Shown piece by piece: positions 40,618-55,559 of a DNA stretch of 64,000 nt. The DNA lies in the NCBI GenBank assembly GCA_034008185.1, contig CM067109.1:56282301-56346300 (forward strand). The letters run 5' to 3'. A model generated the notes under the pieces. The model was not told the DNA's origin. It saw nothing but the letters and a program-made list of their open reading frames with translations, and did no database searches. The first letter of the stretch is position 1, and every line of letters begins with the position of its first letter. The position numbers and the translations under genes are program-made. Source of the DNA: Gorsachius magnificus. Taxonomy: Eukaryota; Chordata; Aves; Pelecaniformes; Ardeidae.

Positions 40618-43114
40618 GAAGGTCAACACAAGAGAAAGAAAACAGTAGCACTAATTCTGAAATGGCATGGTTCAAATATTTTACATGGATATTGTAAGAG
40701 AAAGGCCTCTTTCCTCCATGCTTTTCTCCATGCTTCTGCATTAAAATTAGCCTTCCCCTTTCAGATCCCTTTTAGTCAAACCCAGGATAGGACTAGAATT
40801 ACATTAATGATACTTACGTAGCAGACCCATAAACTGGACTGTGGAGTTCATTAGCAGGAACTTGAAGATCACATGAAGTCTACCAAGCAGGGGCTTTTGA
40901 GCTCTTATGTGGACACACAGGCAAAATAGGCAGCACATTCTCCTGGCTAGACACGAGACTGTCTTTGAAAAGTATGCAGTTGATGTTTTCTGTAATGAAC
41001 AACTTTTTTATAATACAGAAAATATTTAACTTCTGTCTGGATTGAAACTCATGCTGAGTGGCACAAAGACATTAAGGAGACACACCTAGCATTTTCTCCT
41101 AATTTTATTTTGACTATACATTTCTTTAAATGTATTATGTTCCATTTATAACCGACCTTTGTATATACAATTCTATTCACAGAGTTGTTTCCCATAGTAC
41201 ATATAAATATATATATCTCTATCAAAAATACTTGTCTATAAGTGGCCTGAGAACCTCAAAGAAGTACTCTTGTAACTGCCAGACCTTCATTGACCCTCTT
41301 TCCAGATGAAGTGGTGATTTGTAAAATGGGCTTTTGTGTCATCAGGGTAAAAAATGTGAGAGAAGAGTCAAGAGCACTATGCATATTGTTCTACTATTTC
41401 ATGAAACATATGCTGGTCACAATTAGATGTAGTTTAAATCTGATTTACGTTTGAGGGAAAGCAATTTAAATATGACTTATATCATTACTGATCTTATTAG
41501 CTATAATATTTAGCTATTTCAGAATGTTACAGGTAGAACTTAGAATCACTTGTCATTGCTGTTTCTTTACCAGTCATCACTCAATCTGACAGCAGACATT
41601 TCTGAGATGCAGAGATCTGACATTTCTCCAGCTTTGGCGGCTGTTTTTGATAACCCAGTTCCCTCCAGCCAAATAATTATTTTTTTTTAACTTGTGGTAA
41701 ATTAGGCTTTTTTCTCCTGAAATAAACCCACATGGGCAGGACTTGGTATTGCTGCTGACATTATCAGCAGCTCTGATGTTTCCCATGGTACAAAATAACC
41801 AATGTGTATTTTAATCACTTTTATCTATCTATTTTAATTTTTTAAGTCAAACTTTCTTTCACATATCATGTCTAATTCTTGCTGAATATTTACTTCAAAT
41901 ATTTTCAGAAACTTTGCTACTAATTTCCCAGATTATTTGTTTTCTTGTTTCAACTGAAGGAATCTGAAAGCCTGTCTTCATTAATGTTTCTCAGTCTTGT
42001 GATAATTAAAAGGGGTAGGCAATTATCTGCTTTATTTCCACTGCCTGGCTTGCAGAGCTTCATATATTGAATGTTTGATCTTAAATGCATCAATGCTCTT
42101 TTAGAGGCCGTATATTCATAAAAGGCAGCATTCATTTTTGACAAAATCTGTTTACAGCTGTTAAACCACATTGTAAGCTCTAAGCCTTTTCCTTTCATCT
42201 TGATACCATCAACCACATTAATTCATACTTACTACTTTCCACATAACTCATAAAGAAAGGATTTCAATCCTTTTCCCAATATTTTATGTGGTTTTGATTC
42301 AATGGACATAGACATTATTTTGTTTTATTCCTAACCTGTTCTTTCTGAATCTTTAAAGATACTATTGGGATAAAATTTAAAACCTACTGTGGTATAAAAT
42401 TTCAGAATTCCCTTTGACTCCAGTTGCAGCTTACATTTTGCCAGAAATTCAGTCACTCAGCAGTTCAGATTCTATTTAATTTCAGCTATCCCTATTTGAC
42501 TCCTTTAATTGCTCTTTACCCTTATCCACAAACCCAGTGTTACATTTTTAAAATAGCTTTCAGAGCTCTTAATTTAAGATGGTTTACAACTTATGTGTGT
42601 TGATTTCTGTACCTTGGCTTATACATGACAGAGTGGTTTATGCGAATGGAGCAGATATATCTGATTACAACCTCTGCTCTAAAAAGGGTGCATAAACCAG
42701 GCTGCTTGGCATTCTTAGTTGAACACACCTTTTCTCTGTCTTTAGTACCTTGTAACTCAAAGCTTTGAGGATATTAAATGAACCAATGCATTAACTGAAA
42801 AATCCCCAAAGCTGGCTGAATTAGAAAGGGAAGGAGGAAAGATGTTATAAACCATTGAATTAAAAAAGAATACAAGTAACTATGCCTAAATCTCCTGGTG
42901 GTAAGGTGCTAGAAGATTGTGTTCTGGGAAATATGAACCTAGCCAATAAGAAACCATAATTTCTTTACCTAAAAATTATATGCAGGAACTCATAAAACAC
43001 AAAATCTTTGCACACAATCTAAAGCAGCTTTTCAAAAACTGAATTATGATGAAGAAGATTAGTTATCAGACACAAAGTCAACTACTGGAAATAAAATTGT
43101 AATAAAATATGATT
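40618..43114. other. Intergenic sequence, no feature recognised
   Basis: This AT-rich unique sequence lies between the solo LTR and the next CR1 piece. Short ORFs on both strands (for example 41577-41786 and 41950-42216) show no domain. No repeats beyond short homopolymers and a small (TA)n run near 41206-41215 were seen. Confidence 0.7.
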
Positions 43115-43478
43115 AGAATCATAGAATAGTTTAGGTTGGAAAAGATCTTTAAGATCATCGAGCCCAACCGTTAAAGTAAATGATGTCCCTGAGCACCTCG
43201 TCTCCCTGTCTTTTAAATACCTCCAGGGATGGGGACTCGACCACTCCCCTGGGCAGCCCCTTCCAATGTTTAACAACCCTTTCAGTGAAAAAATTTTTCT
43301 AGTATCCCATCTAAACCTCCTCTGGTACAACCTGAGGCCATTTCTTTTTGTTCTATCGCTTGTTACTTGGGAGACAGACACCCACCTCACTACACCCTCC
43401 TTTCAGGCAGCTTTGGAGAGTAACAAAGTCTCCTCTCAGCCTCCTCTTCTCCAGGCTGAACAGCCCCAGTTCCCTGCA
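43115..43478 (-). mobile_element. CR1 LINE 3' fragment, minus strand
   Basis: On the minus strand it runs from the ORF2 C-terminal block (GGGGCTGTTCAGCCTGGAG) to the 3' tail CTATTCTATGATTCT. Frames are partly broken: about 100 codons remain open with changes such as GCPGEW in place of GLPREV. The 3' UTR resembles that of the large CR1 at 15 kb (TTAACGGTTGGGCTCGATGA), so it may belong to a related subfamily. It is 5'-truncated in the [11 protein letters not shown] region. Confidence 0.93.
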
Positions 43479-46400
43479 TTTATTATGGGCAAGAGAGGAG
43501 AATTCCTGGAAGTAATCTATGTACCTGATACTTCAAAATTGCCAATTTATCAAAGCTAGGGAAAATGATGAGTGAGGTATGGAATAAAAATAAGCACAGG
43601 TACTGCAAAGAAAAACAGACAGATTTGGCTAAAAGTTCATCTTGGCTCAGTAGCAAAGGGAAGGGAAGGGAAAGAAGATGCAACACACAGAAAAAATAAA
43701 AAAGCTAGTCATAAATCATAGGAATTCAAAGGTAGGGAGTACTGAAAATGTTAAAGGGAAGTTAAAGGGAAGTATCAACAGCTCTTACGGACATGGTGAC
43801 ACTAAGGAGGCAGATAATTTAAAGTACATTAGAATATACTAGCAATGTTAGAGGTCCTACAGTTTTACCCAAATGGTAAAACATGAGGATAAAGAAATTA
43901 CAAAGCAAGCATATCAGATGCTGATATCTGGAATATGTCTGAAGGGAACATAGTGAGGTGCTGTCACATGAGTGTGATTAAATACTTTCTAATCCATTAG
44001 TATCTAGGGATAATTGTGAATAATACTGAGCAGGAATTAAAACAGGCCCTGACAACTTGCAGCCAAACGTTCTGAGGAGGTCTTGCTCTGTTTGATGTGA
44101 AATTTTAATAAATTATGAATTGCAAGAGAAATACCAGAAGACTAGAACAGTGCTGCTGTTGTGCTATTATCAGCTGTAGTTTAATTAATTAAACACTGCC
44201 ATCAGTCAGCACAAGTAAACACCCTGATAAATTTTCAAAAACATTTGCCTGAATGTTACTGAGTGCTTTATGATAAACTGAAGACCAGGATGGGAAGTGA
44301 TACAGCCATGCTTCCTGTTCCAGCTCTGCCGCGGTCATGGTGTGATCCAGTGGAAGTGGATTCATTGCTCTCATGACTTCCAGATAGGGGTAGTGGAGCA
44401 CAGGGAGTGAAAAGAATCCATCCAAACAGGCTTTTGTGGGAGGTAATGCATTAATTTTACTGAAGTTTATGCGATAAAAGATAATGTAAAAATGCAAAAC
44501 TGTGTTGTATGTGCCAGCGACAGAAACACGTTTTTTTTCCAAAACATCTTTTAATCCAATATGTTTTTCATGTGTTTTTATCAGCACCATAAAATCCTTG
44601 AACCTGACAAAATTTAAAGACTCCTGTTAGGACTCATCACTGTGACAAGAGATGGTGGGCTTAATTCCTCCATAGATACTGACACATTTATGTAACATTA
44701 ATTCTAGTTAGTGGTTTTAATAGTAAAAATACAGATCTCTTTCCTCAAACAAGAGGATTGCAGGCTTGTAGTTAAATGTGCATTAGCTCCTTTATTCTTG
44801 TACGCTGTAAGTCTCTACAAAACATAATATGAGTAAATCTTACCAGCAGCACTCACATGTGGAGTTACTCAGGAAAATTGTCCTATGTGGTCAAAAATTT
44901 AGGATTTAAGAGAGGAGTTTTTTTCTTATCCTTCCACTTATGAGAACGATAATCTGAAAACTCCTTTGTTTCTTCAATTTTCATCTTCCTTACTGTCTTT
45001 TTTATTTCTCCCATGAGATGAGGTACACCAGCAGTTTTTATTTTACTCTCATCCTTTTTTGTTTGCTTGCAGTGTTAGGATAGTGGATAAATTCACATTG
45101 CAAAAATGAGATTAGCCTACCATGCAATTAAGTTAGCAAAATTTGGCTATGATAAGCCTCAGTCATCTGTTAGAAAGAAACCTGAGCTGCTGCTGCTGAT
45201 TGTTTCCAAAGTATTCCTACTGCAAGGACCAGTTTTGCCTTTTGAGAATTAGGCTGGTTTGAGATTTTTATCCAATTAATTTTTCAGTTTCTAAATGCTA
45301 CTTTAATTGGTATCCTTTAATCCAGGCACCTCTGTTGAAAAGGTAAGAGTATGTTAAATAATGTGTACTTGGAAGGTGGTTGAATCTGGGATATATTTCA
45401 CTGTAGCAGTATTTGGGGTCATTAAACCTGTCAAACTTGTTTGGGCCAGTAAAAAAGTTTCTCTGAGTCCATTCCTTTTAAGGAGTGCAGCTACTGTGAG
45501 TTACTGAGCAGTGACATGCAGAAAGTACACAGAGTGCCAAAGAAAATAAACAAGTCAGCTTCAGTGAAACTTTATCACTGTGTAAAATAACAAAACAAAT
45601 AGGAACTAAATCACCCACCCTAAAGAGAAAGCCACACTACTGTTAGTGCAAAATTGAGTTTATTTTAAGGTCCCGATTTTGAAATATGCATAACATTTGG
45701 GTCTGTTTCTCTTTGAATCTCTGTATCCCACATAGCTGTTTGCTTCTAAGAAAAGTGGATATAAACCACTACCAAATAAAAATCCTGTACCTATTTTTCA
45801 CAGGTTAAAATTACCATGCTCTATGAAGGCCCAGAAAAAAACCAGATTTCACATTTTTGCAGTACTTCTGGAGTGAATGACAGAAGGATTTCCAAAGCTT
45901 TTCCACCATTGCTGTTGCTTATAGCAGGTAAGAACATATTCTTAGCTAGAAACAGTTAAGAAAAGTGTATACATAATTTAGGAGTAAAACTGAAATATTA
46001 TTGGCATTAGGTATTCTGCCTCGAAGTCCTCTCTCCATAGCAATAACACCCAAAAAGCCGCTGCAAGCCATTGAAAAAAAAACACTTTTAAAACCAGCAA
46101 TACTGAAGTTACTCCCCTGATTGAACCTACACTGTTACATTTTTCTCATGTTTTTTCTACAGCATGATCTGCCCCGCTTCTACACTCATTGCCTTCTTTT
46201 ATCCAACCAACCACTTCCATGTAAAGCACATAATAAAATATGAGTTTATGAAACATCTGAAAGTTCCTTCTGCTGCGTCTGTTCTCCGTGTTCCTTCCTC
46301 TGCCCAAAACCACAATATCCACTCTCTTCCTGGTTGTTACAGAGCAATGTTTCTTGGTCATTTTGGTTGATACCCTCCTGATTTGAAGATGATGTTCACT

Positions 46401-48899
46401 CTTAAGAAAGCATAGCAACAATGAAAGCCTGCTCAGCAGAAAACAGCAGTGTATGGTTTTGTGTGGCTTTGCTCTTGAAGAATACCAATGTGCAAGCAGA
46501 AAAAAAAAGAGGGAAGTACCTGTAGGTGTTTTATGATTTTGTTAAAAGATATTAACTGAAAATGACTTCCGAGCCAAATGTAGCTACCACCCCACTTAAG
46601 AAAAAAAAGAGTGATTTAAAACTTTTACCAGCCGCATGCAAGCACAGTTTTTTCAGCTACTTTTCAGCAACACGTGCATGTCATGTTTTTTTTTTACATC
46701 ACACCAGATTTTTAAAAATTTGAAACCTATTTGAAACCCTTAGCAAAACATACACTTTGTTTAGCTGAGGGCAGAATTTTCATCACTGATGGTTATTTAT
46801 ATTATAACCAGCCCAGAAATGAATCCTGCTTCTGAAATCTTATCTGCTTTTATGAAAAACTGTCTGACACCAACCTTTTACGTAGGCCTTAGGTTTTGGC
46901 AGCCTTCTCAGGATTTTTAGGGGTTCATATCCCTGCATCTGTGGGAGTGGGCACATCTTGTTAGTGGTGGATCAGCCAGAGGAGTTAAAGGGAGAGGTGC
47001 TGGATACTAATAACTGGTCTAGGAAAGACCTCTAAGTCTTAAATGTTCTGCACAGCCTGTAGGAATGTAACTCTTAATAAAGCACAGAGGCTGCTACAGC
47101 CACCAGTGTCTGCCAGGTACTTTGAGCATTTGTATTTCTCTTCAGCTGCACCAAGAGAGATGCAGCCGCATTCTGGATAAACAAAGCCCTCAGGAGCTCA
47201 GCAGAAAATATTGATAGCCTTGTAATCTGCACAATTCTATTACTCAGCTACAGGATAATCAAACCATAAGCAGTGCAAGTTTGCTCAAGAAAGCAACAAG
47301 TAAGCTGGAAAAAAATAGCAGTGGTGATTGGAAGAAAGCTTCAGCATACCATGTAAATCTTCGCTCCGGGAACAAACTGCCCAAAGGATTTCTTACGTTA
47401 CACTAACTTGTTCTTAGATGAAGAAATAGGTGAAATAAAGTGTAATATATTGGGAAGGGTTCTTCAACCTGTTAAAAAATTCACAGGTAGGGAACTCCAC
47501 AGTCACTGAGAAATTGTTTAGAACTTGACTGTGTTATGGTGCAAAACCCCCTCTCATCTAGAAGCCTAACCCTGCTACCTGTAAGAGATGGGAATCTGTG
47601 TAGCTTCCCTCTTCCTCTCCCTTCCTTTTGCTGCTGCATTATGGCGCTTTTTTGTTGTTGTTGTCAAAGAATCACTGACGAAGAAGTTGTGACCCTCCTC
47701 CACCGTAAAAGGAATTTTTATTGACACTTCCTAAGTGAGCTGATGTAATTCTGTGGAACCGTGGAGGAAAGCCTCATATAGTACAATCCTGAAAACTCTT
47801 CTGTAGATGCTTATTTTTGCTCTTCAGTAATGCTAATAGAGGTAAGAGATATACAGTAAGAATAAATTTGGACTTTGAATTTTTTCCTTGGAGAACCAAC
47901 CCTAATGTGGGAACACAGATATGATGTGAATTTTCAAAGTTGTTAATATAGTAGGAATTTTACCGCTGTGTACACCTTTCTGTAGTTCACCAAAAAAAAC
48001 CTGATTCTGACACTTATCTCAAACTGTATGTACTGGTCATCAAATACTATGATAAGGCAAATATTTGCTTGCACTGACAATGAATAACATTATTCAGAGA
48101 ACAGCCACATTTGTACGAAACTTCAGGATCAGTAAACTCAGAGGATCTTGACTCCTTTAAAACCTGCCTGCATTCTTTCTTATGTCAGGAAGATATTCTA
48201 AAAAGGTACTAGCACTAAAAAGTACAAAACCACTTACCTTTCAAATTATGAAGCAATTGCCTAATAATTACTTACTCATATATTTTTAATTGGTAAAGGT
48301 GGAGACAACTGTTTTCCATGGGCCTAGAAATACTAAGCTTTGTTTTTTAAAAATATTTTACATTTATGATATAAATACACACAACTGTCTACCGGGAAGA
48401 AGCCAACAAATCAGCCACTTATGCTTGTTTCAATAAATATTTGCTTATCTTTCTATTATCTAATGGTTTCACCTATCACGGTTGCATAAACTTTGAGTCA
48501 AAAGCTTGTTGCTTGTTATTAAATGTATTTAAAACTCTGCAAGTTCAAAAGTTCAAGTATCATTACAGGGTTTGTTTTCCTTAGAATAAACCAGTAGGGT
48601 AAAAAAACGATTGGAGGATGATAAACTAAAGAATCAAACCCTAAGGAAACTCTGAACACATGCACAGAGAAAGCAAAGCTGAGAAAAAATTAATTTTTAA
48701 TGCATATACAGTGTTATAAACCTGAGGATCTAGCTCCTGTGCAATAAATGTTTCCTCCCCCTCCAACCCTTCCCCCCCCCCCAAAAAAAAAAACAACCAG
48801 AAAATGCTTTCTACATCTGAAACAACCTTGAAAAGATAATTAAAAATCATGTGGTGATTTTGCAGACCTTCAGTAGAGTTAGAAGGTCATAAATATTAT
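43479..48899. other. Intergenic sequence upstream of the GNA14 CpG island
   Basis: Mostly AT-rich unique DNA. The longest non-transposon ORF (133 codons, minus strand, 44189-44590) has no recognisable domain, and its length is within what chance allows at this base composition. A C11-A11 junction tract lies at 48772-48793. No RNA gene was recognised. Confidence 0.7.
48772..48793. repeat. C11/A11 homopolymer junction
   Basis: Eleven C's are followed directly by eleven A's, about 0.1 kb upstream of the CpG-rich domain. Such tracts are prone to length variation and sequencing error. Confidence 0.9.
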
Positions 48900-50200
<1,301 letters not shown>

Positions 50201-50313
50201 GGTGCTGGAGGGCTCCTGGTGAGGAGCAGGGAGAGGCAGTACCAGCCTGCCTGGCCCAGCCAGGGAGCATCGCTCCGGGGCCATCATTCCCTACATCAAC
50301 CACTTGACCAGGA

Positions 50314-50424
50314 GACGAGGTGCTCAGGGACATGGTTTAGTGGTGGGATGGCAGGGTTAGGTTAACGGTTAGCCTTGATGATCTTGAAGGTCTTTTCCAA
50401 CTTAAACAATTCTGTGATTCTATG
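50314..50424 (+). mobile_element. CR1 3'-tail fragment in GNA14 intron 1
   Basis: It reads ACGAGGTGCTCAGGGACATG, then GGTTTAGTGGTGGGATGGCA, GGTTAACGGTTAGCCTTGAT and TCTTTTCCAACTTAAACAAT, closing with TCTGTGATTCTATG. This is the same 3' UTR type as the large CR1 at 15 kb (there on the minus strand), so it is probably the same subfamily. It begins a few codons before the ORF2 stop, giving a severe 5' truncation. It sits about 0.5 kb downstream of exon 1. Confidence 0.92.
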
Positions 50425-53400
50425 GCTTCTTCAGTGAGCGCTGTCTCACTGGCGGTGATGCAGCTTGGTGGCGGTGGCGGTGGTGCGAGCTCCTCCGCTG
50501 CAGATGAAGTTGATGGCTTTAAGCCTTTCGGGCTATTGCTGCACCACGCAGGTGCCAAACACAGGTAAGCGTTCCTGCTGGTCTGATACCGGCTGGGGGG
50601 TGGAAACTAAGCCTGCAGCAGTGGTTGAAAGAAAACAAGAAACTTGAAACAGTCTGATACAGAATCTTAAAACTAAGGTGAAGCAGCCCCGGCCTAGCAA
50701 ATATTTCTTTTTCTGTGAGGGCTGTTTGTGCCCGCACAGCTCAATGCAGAAGCTCTCAGGTGTGGGAGACAGCTTCTCTTGCTCGAAAGCAGTGCTGGAG
50801 GAGATAAGACTGTGCCCACGGTGCCGTGGGTTGGTGAGCCAGCGCTGCCGTGTGCCAGTGCTAGCACTGCCTTGAGAGGGACTCTGCCGTCACCTCTGCT
50901 GCAGGTGGGTCAAGGTACAGCAGCTTGCATAATGAACCTGGCTGAATAACCAACCGGGCCTCAAACAGTAAGTTTTTAGGAAGATGGAACAAAACTGCAG
51001 GTTAGAAACTAGGTTTAAATGGGCTGCTCTCGGTGTTGAATTACAAAACGATTTTTAATGTGAAACTGATTTTAAAAAAATGAAAACGCAAAATACTGAC
51101 TCGCCCTCAGTGCTGTATGTCTGGTTTGCTATTGCCTTTGCGTATTGCCTGTGTGGAAATCTGTGGCTGATTGATGCAACAGTCTGAACTGATGTCTGTT
51201 GGATTTTGCAGTGAATATTTACAAGAAATAAGAATTGTCTGTTAAAAACTCCTCTAGTGCGATGTTTTATCTGTGCTGCTGGTGTCTTGAAAGATTGGAA
51301 AGGAAATTTTACTCGAATTTACTTTTCTCCAGAATAATGCTCTACCTTCAAGCAATTTAAATGTTACAATGTTTACTGTTTTCACACTTTCTCCTCTGTT
51401 TGCTTTTGAGGTATCACATACTGCGCAATGTTGCTTCGCTATAACTGAAAACACTGTGCCTGTTTTTTCTATGTTCATTTACTGTTTTTACCAGGAAAAC
51501 AGGTGAGCATGAGAACAGCTCGGTTTGGTCTGAAAAACACAGGGCTAACAAACCCCCTGTCCCCCAAGGCAAAAAACTTACATTATCACTCTGTTTGTAT
51601 CTTTTCTCATTGAAATAGTTGTAAAACACATTTTCTCCAGCTATAGGCAGTGGTGTACAGCTGTGATTATTGTATGTTGTGCACCACAACTGAAAGAATT
51701 GGTTGGACAGATTGGCTGTTTGAACGTAAAGCAGAATATACAAATAATACTTATGGTTTGGGGTCATGCCTAATTTTATAGGTTTTTGAACAAGAAATAA
51801 TGGATTCCTTGTGTGATTTTTTTAGTAAAGGCTACAGGAAAGTAAATGGAAAGACAGAAGCTAGCAGGTAGATCATAAGGAGCTGCTGCATCTGGAAACT
51901 GAGTTTTTATACCTTCATATCAGAGATAAGATGAAATTTTTAACTGCATTCCTGTGGACAGCTTGGTCAACATTGCTGGGTCACGGTGGGGAGAGCCCAT
52001 GGATAACCAACCCTGAGAGGCTGGGTTTTTCCAACCCTTGAGTTATTTAGCTGAAAACTTTTTTCATAGCTATCTCAAAAGAAAGCTCTTGGCTAGCTTA
52101 AGACTTAGGTTTGATGGAGAAGTTAGTGTGAAATCCCCTGTCTCTATTAGCCATGAAGCCAAATGAGGTTATAGGTTTGTTTTGAGGGCAAACCTGTCCA
52201 TTACAATATTTGAATCCAAGCTTAAAATTGCAAGTAACTGCAGTGTTATAACTTTAAAGGGCAAAAGTAAGTTTCACTATTGACTGTGGTCATCCACTTG
52301 TTCTTGGTGCACCATAGGCAGCTCCTCCTTCTTTAAAAAGTAGTTTATTTGCTTGTGGTGGTGCAAAACAATCAAGGAAAACCTCAGGTGGGGCAATAAT
52401 ATTAATCATTCATGCAAAATGACTGCAAACCTGTTGAAGAAGCAGTATGCTTTCAAAGAAGAGACCTTTCAAAAGCACTCATCTGTGGCGGTCCTCACTG
52501 GTCTTGGGGGCATACCAAGCCTTTTTTGAAACTAGCTGTTGCAATAAACAAACTAAAACTTCGTACTGACCTAGATGGGACATTAGCAGTATATGTAATA
52601 CCGTAGGAAGGGTAACTTGTTTGTGGTAGTAATCAAGATATTTTCTTTAATATGGATGTAACCATGTACATCCAGATATTGCAAGTATACTTTAGAAAGT
52701 GTAATTTGAAGCATGAAGTTCTGTTCAATGAAAAGTAAAAATGTATCTTCCTGTCCGGCAAATTTCAGTTCCTTTAGTCTTTTACATGATTCGAAAAGTG
52801 ATGGTTACTCTGGATTGCTATCCACCCATCCAGCAGCGTTTTGTCCTCAAAGACCAGACCTTCAAGGAATGATGTGCAAGACTGGCATAAACGTGGCTTC
52901 TCTCCTTTCCATAGCCTGCTCCCTCTCAGCCTCCAACTGCTCCTGCCGCGGGAGCTTCCTGAGCCACGTGGGGGTTCTGAGTTTTCAGCAACTCTCAGTG
53001 GATTCCTCTTCCATGCATTTATCTGGCATCCTTCTGCCATCCACAGCATTTTGTGGCAGGACATGGTCTGCTTACCTATGTTGTGTGTCAAAACCCACAT
53101 CCTTTTGTTTTCAAGAAGCCTATTCCTCATATTTTAAACGTCTTAATATCTGTTTTGAAAGAGACAGCAGACTGTCAGTGCCTATTCAGTCGCCCCCATG
53201 CCTCTCCTGGGTTTACAGACCTGTTATATCCCTTTTCAGCCACCTGTTTTCTCAGTTGAAGCAAGGAAGTGATTTTTTTCTTCACTGTGCCCATGCACAT
53301 GTATGGCAGTGGTGTGCTTATAAATGCGGGTATAATGTATTTTTGAAATCTTGATTCTTCTTGAGAAATATACTGGGAAATGGCTGTTTTTATTAAAACA

Positions 53401-53460
53401 TTATTTTTTTAAAACATTGATTTATATTGTTACCCTTGAATATCTGTTCCCTACTCACCT

Positions 53461-53728
53461 TTTTTCTTTTCCCCCTTTCTTTCTTTTTTCCCCCTTTTCT
53501 TATTTCTTTCTTTTTCCCCCCTTTTCTTATTTCTTTTCCCCCTTTTCTTATTTCTTTCTTTTTTCCCCCTTTTTTCTTTCTTTTTTTTTCCCCCTTTTTT
53601 CTTTCTTTTTTTTTCCCCCTTTTTTTTTCTTTTTTTCCCCTTTTCTTCTTTCTTTCTTTTTTTCCCCTTTTCTTCTTTCTTTCTTTTTTTTTCCTTTTTT
53701 TCTTTCTTTTTTCTCCTTTTTCTTACCC
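53461..53728 (+). repeat. Pyrimidine-only minisatellite-like tract
   Basis: About 270 bases are almost entirely C and T, built from imperfect units of roughly 20-27 bases such as TTTCTTTCTTTTTCCCCC. Early units carry an extra TTCTTATTTC; later units lose the A and gain longer T runs. The complementary strand therefore has regularly spaced G4-G6 runs in an A/G background. The overlapping ORFs on both strands (Phe/Pro/Ser-rich on +, Lys/Glu/Gly-rich on -) are composition artefacts. Confidence 0.93.
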
Positions 53729-55542
53729 CTTCCAGTCAGATGGATCAGGGTTTTCCTCTTGACAGTGGTTGCAGACTTTGGGTAGAGCTCAGATTGTTCC
53801 ATAGTACTGAGGTCTTTTGCAGAATGGACCCCACTGCAGGCATTATGGGTTCCTAAATAAAGATCCCATTAGAAACTCCTAATTAAAAGGGATTTGTTGA
53901 TGGGAAGAGTGGGAGTTTTTTGAAAATTATACCAAACAAAATCAATTTAATGGCTAAGAGGACAAATGTTGTAATTACCAGAAACGTTTTACTCGTCCAT
54001 TTTGAATGTGGGTTTTATGCATCGTTTTTGTTACTGTCGGTAACCAGATCTGTCTGTGATGAATGAAAGGCTGGTGAAAACCTTAAGGGCTGAGACAGTG
54101 CTGAGTTAAGTCTGTGAGCCCATGACTCTACCTGAGCCCATGTGGGTGTTGAACTGCACAATCAGGGCATCTTAGCCTGTGCAACTCCATAATTCATTGC
54201 AAATACAGACATGAGATAAACTGCTGCTGTGCCTCAGCTCCTCACTGTTTGCTGCCAATAATGGCTCTTGGTTTATCTTCCCAGGATATGTGCGCTAGAG
54301 GAGTGCTTATATCCTAAGTCATGAGGGCATATCTGACAGTGATTGCTTGCTTTTCTACAGTCGTCCTCCTCCAAGCTGTCTGCTTGCCTGCCTTTGTCAG
54401 ACATACTTACTGTATCTGTGTTGGCTTCTGTGAAAAAACAAGGAATTTCTCTGCTTATCTACCTGATGAATTTGTTCTTTTTGATTCCTATCAGTTTGAA
54501 AATTAATACCAAGAAGAAATAGTGTAAAACTAATCTAACTTGAATAAATGCAAAGAAAGGAGACTGTCTTAGTTTGAAGAACAATATTTTGACATGAATG
54601 TGTTTAATTCTTGTTCATTTTGTTTTAGTTGTTTGCTAACACAGGATTCCAAAAATTGACTCTAAAGAAAACTGATGCAATGAACAAGTGCTGGTTATGC
54701 CTTGAGATTCTGATTGTGTACTAGTTTCTAAAAGTAAATGAGATAATCCATTTCTTCAGAAGCAAATCTGCTATAAACCAATTTCAATAGCCACAAGGTT
54801 CATCGTGATGGGCAGTTGTAGAATATTTATAAACTGTTTGGATTGTGCATGGCTGACTGGCATCATGAAGTCCAGAGATAATGTAAGCATGTGTAAGAAC
54901 AGCTCTATCGGTGTACAAATACACCCTTATTCTTAGTTATTTCTGAATCACATTACAGCTAATTGGATTAAAGTAACATCCTTTTTTTTAAATTAGAAAA
55001 CTCAATGTGCTTTATTATTGAGAACCTGATTTTGTAGGGCTGAAGATAGACTGGTCCCTGGATGAACATACTGTGTGGCAGAACCAATTATAATTTACAG
55101 CAACTAACTCAGACCTTTGCTCAGATTTTTACCCATCACCATGTGTGTCAAGACAGTAATTTTAGTTGAACTGGGTTTTATTTCTGAGGAAGGTATGTTG
55201 GAGCTATCAAATGATTATTCATTAAATGTCCCCAGGTACCTTTTAATTAAAACAGCCTTTCTGCTCTTTGAATAGAACAGTTTAAATCTTTCTCTTGATG
55301 CTATCATTATGCCATTTAAAATATTTTAAGGATTGTAATAAGATAACATTCCTTTGTTTGGAAGTTTAGCAAAATGATCATTAAATGCCAGTGCTTTGTG
55401 CCAAAACCATTTTTTTGTCTTCACTGGGTTTTTGTTGAAAATGCCAGTTATTTTCCAACTCTGGCATGCTCTGTGCTTCATTTTGGGAGAATTTAATTGT
55501 TGTGTTCCTGGTTGATGCCATCATTATCAAAACATGAAATAA

Positions 55543-55559
55543 TTTTTTTTTTTTTTTTT
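55543..55559. repeat. Poly(T) run
   Basis: Seventeen T's lie in GNA14 intron 1. No retroposed body is recognised next to it. Comparable A runs occur near 57758-57771 and 58389-58403. Confidence 0.9.

Noticed and set aside
44189..44590. 133-codon minus-strand ORF between GNAQ and GNA14
   Set aside because: No recognisable domain. Around two ORFs of this length are expected by chance in 64 kb at this stop-codon frequency (rough estimate).
53351..53802. Phe/Pro-rich + strand and Lys/Gly/Glu-rich - strand ORFs
   Set aside because: They are translations of the homopyrimidine repeat, where stop codons cannot occur because A is nearly absent.
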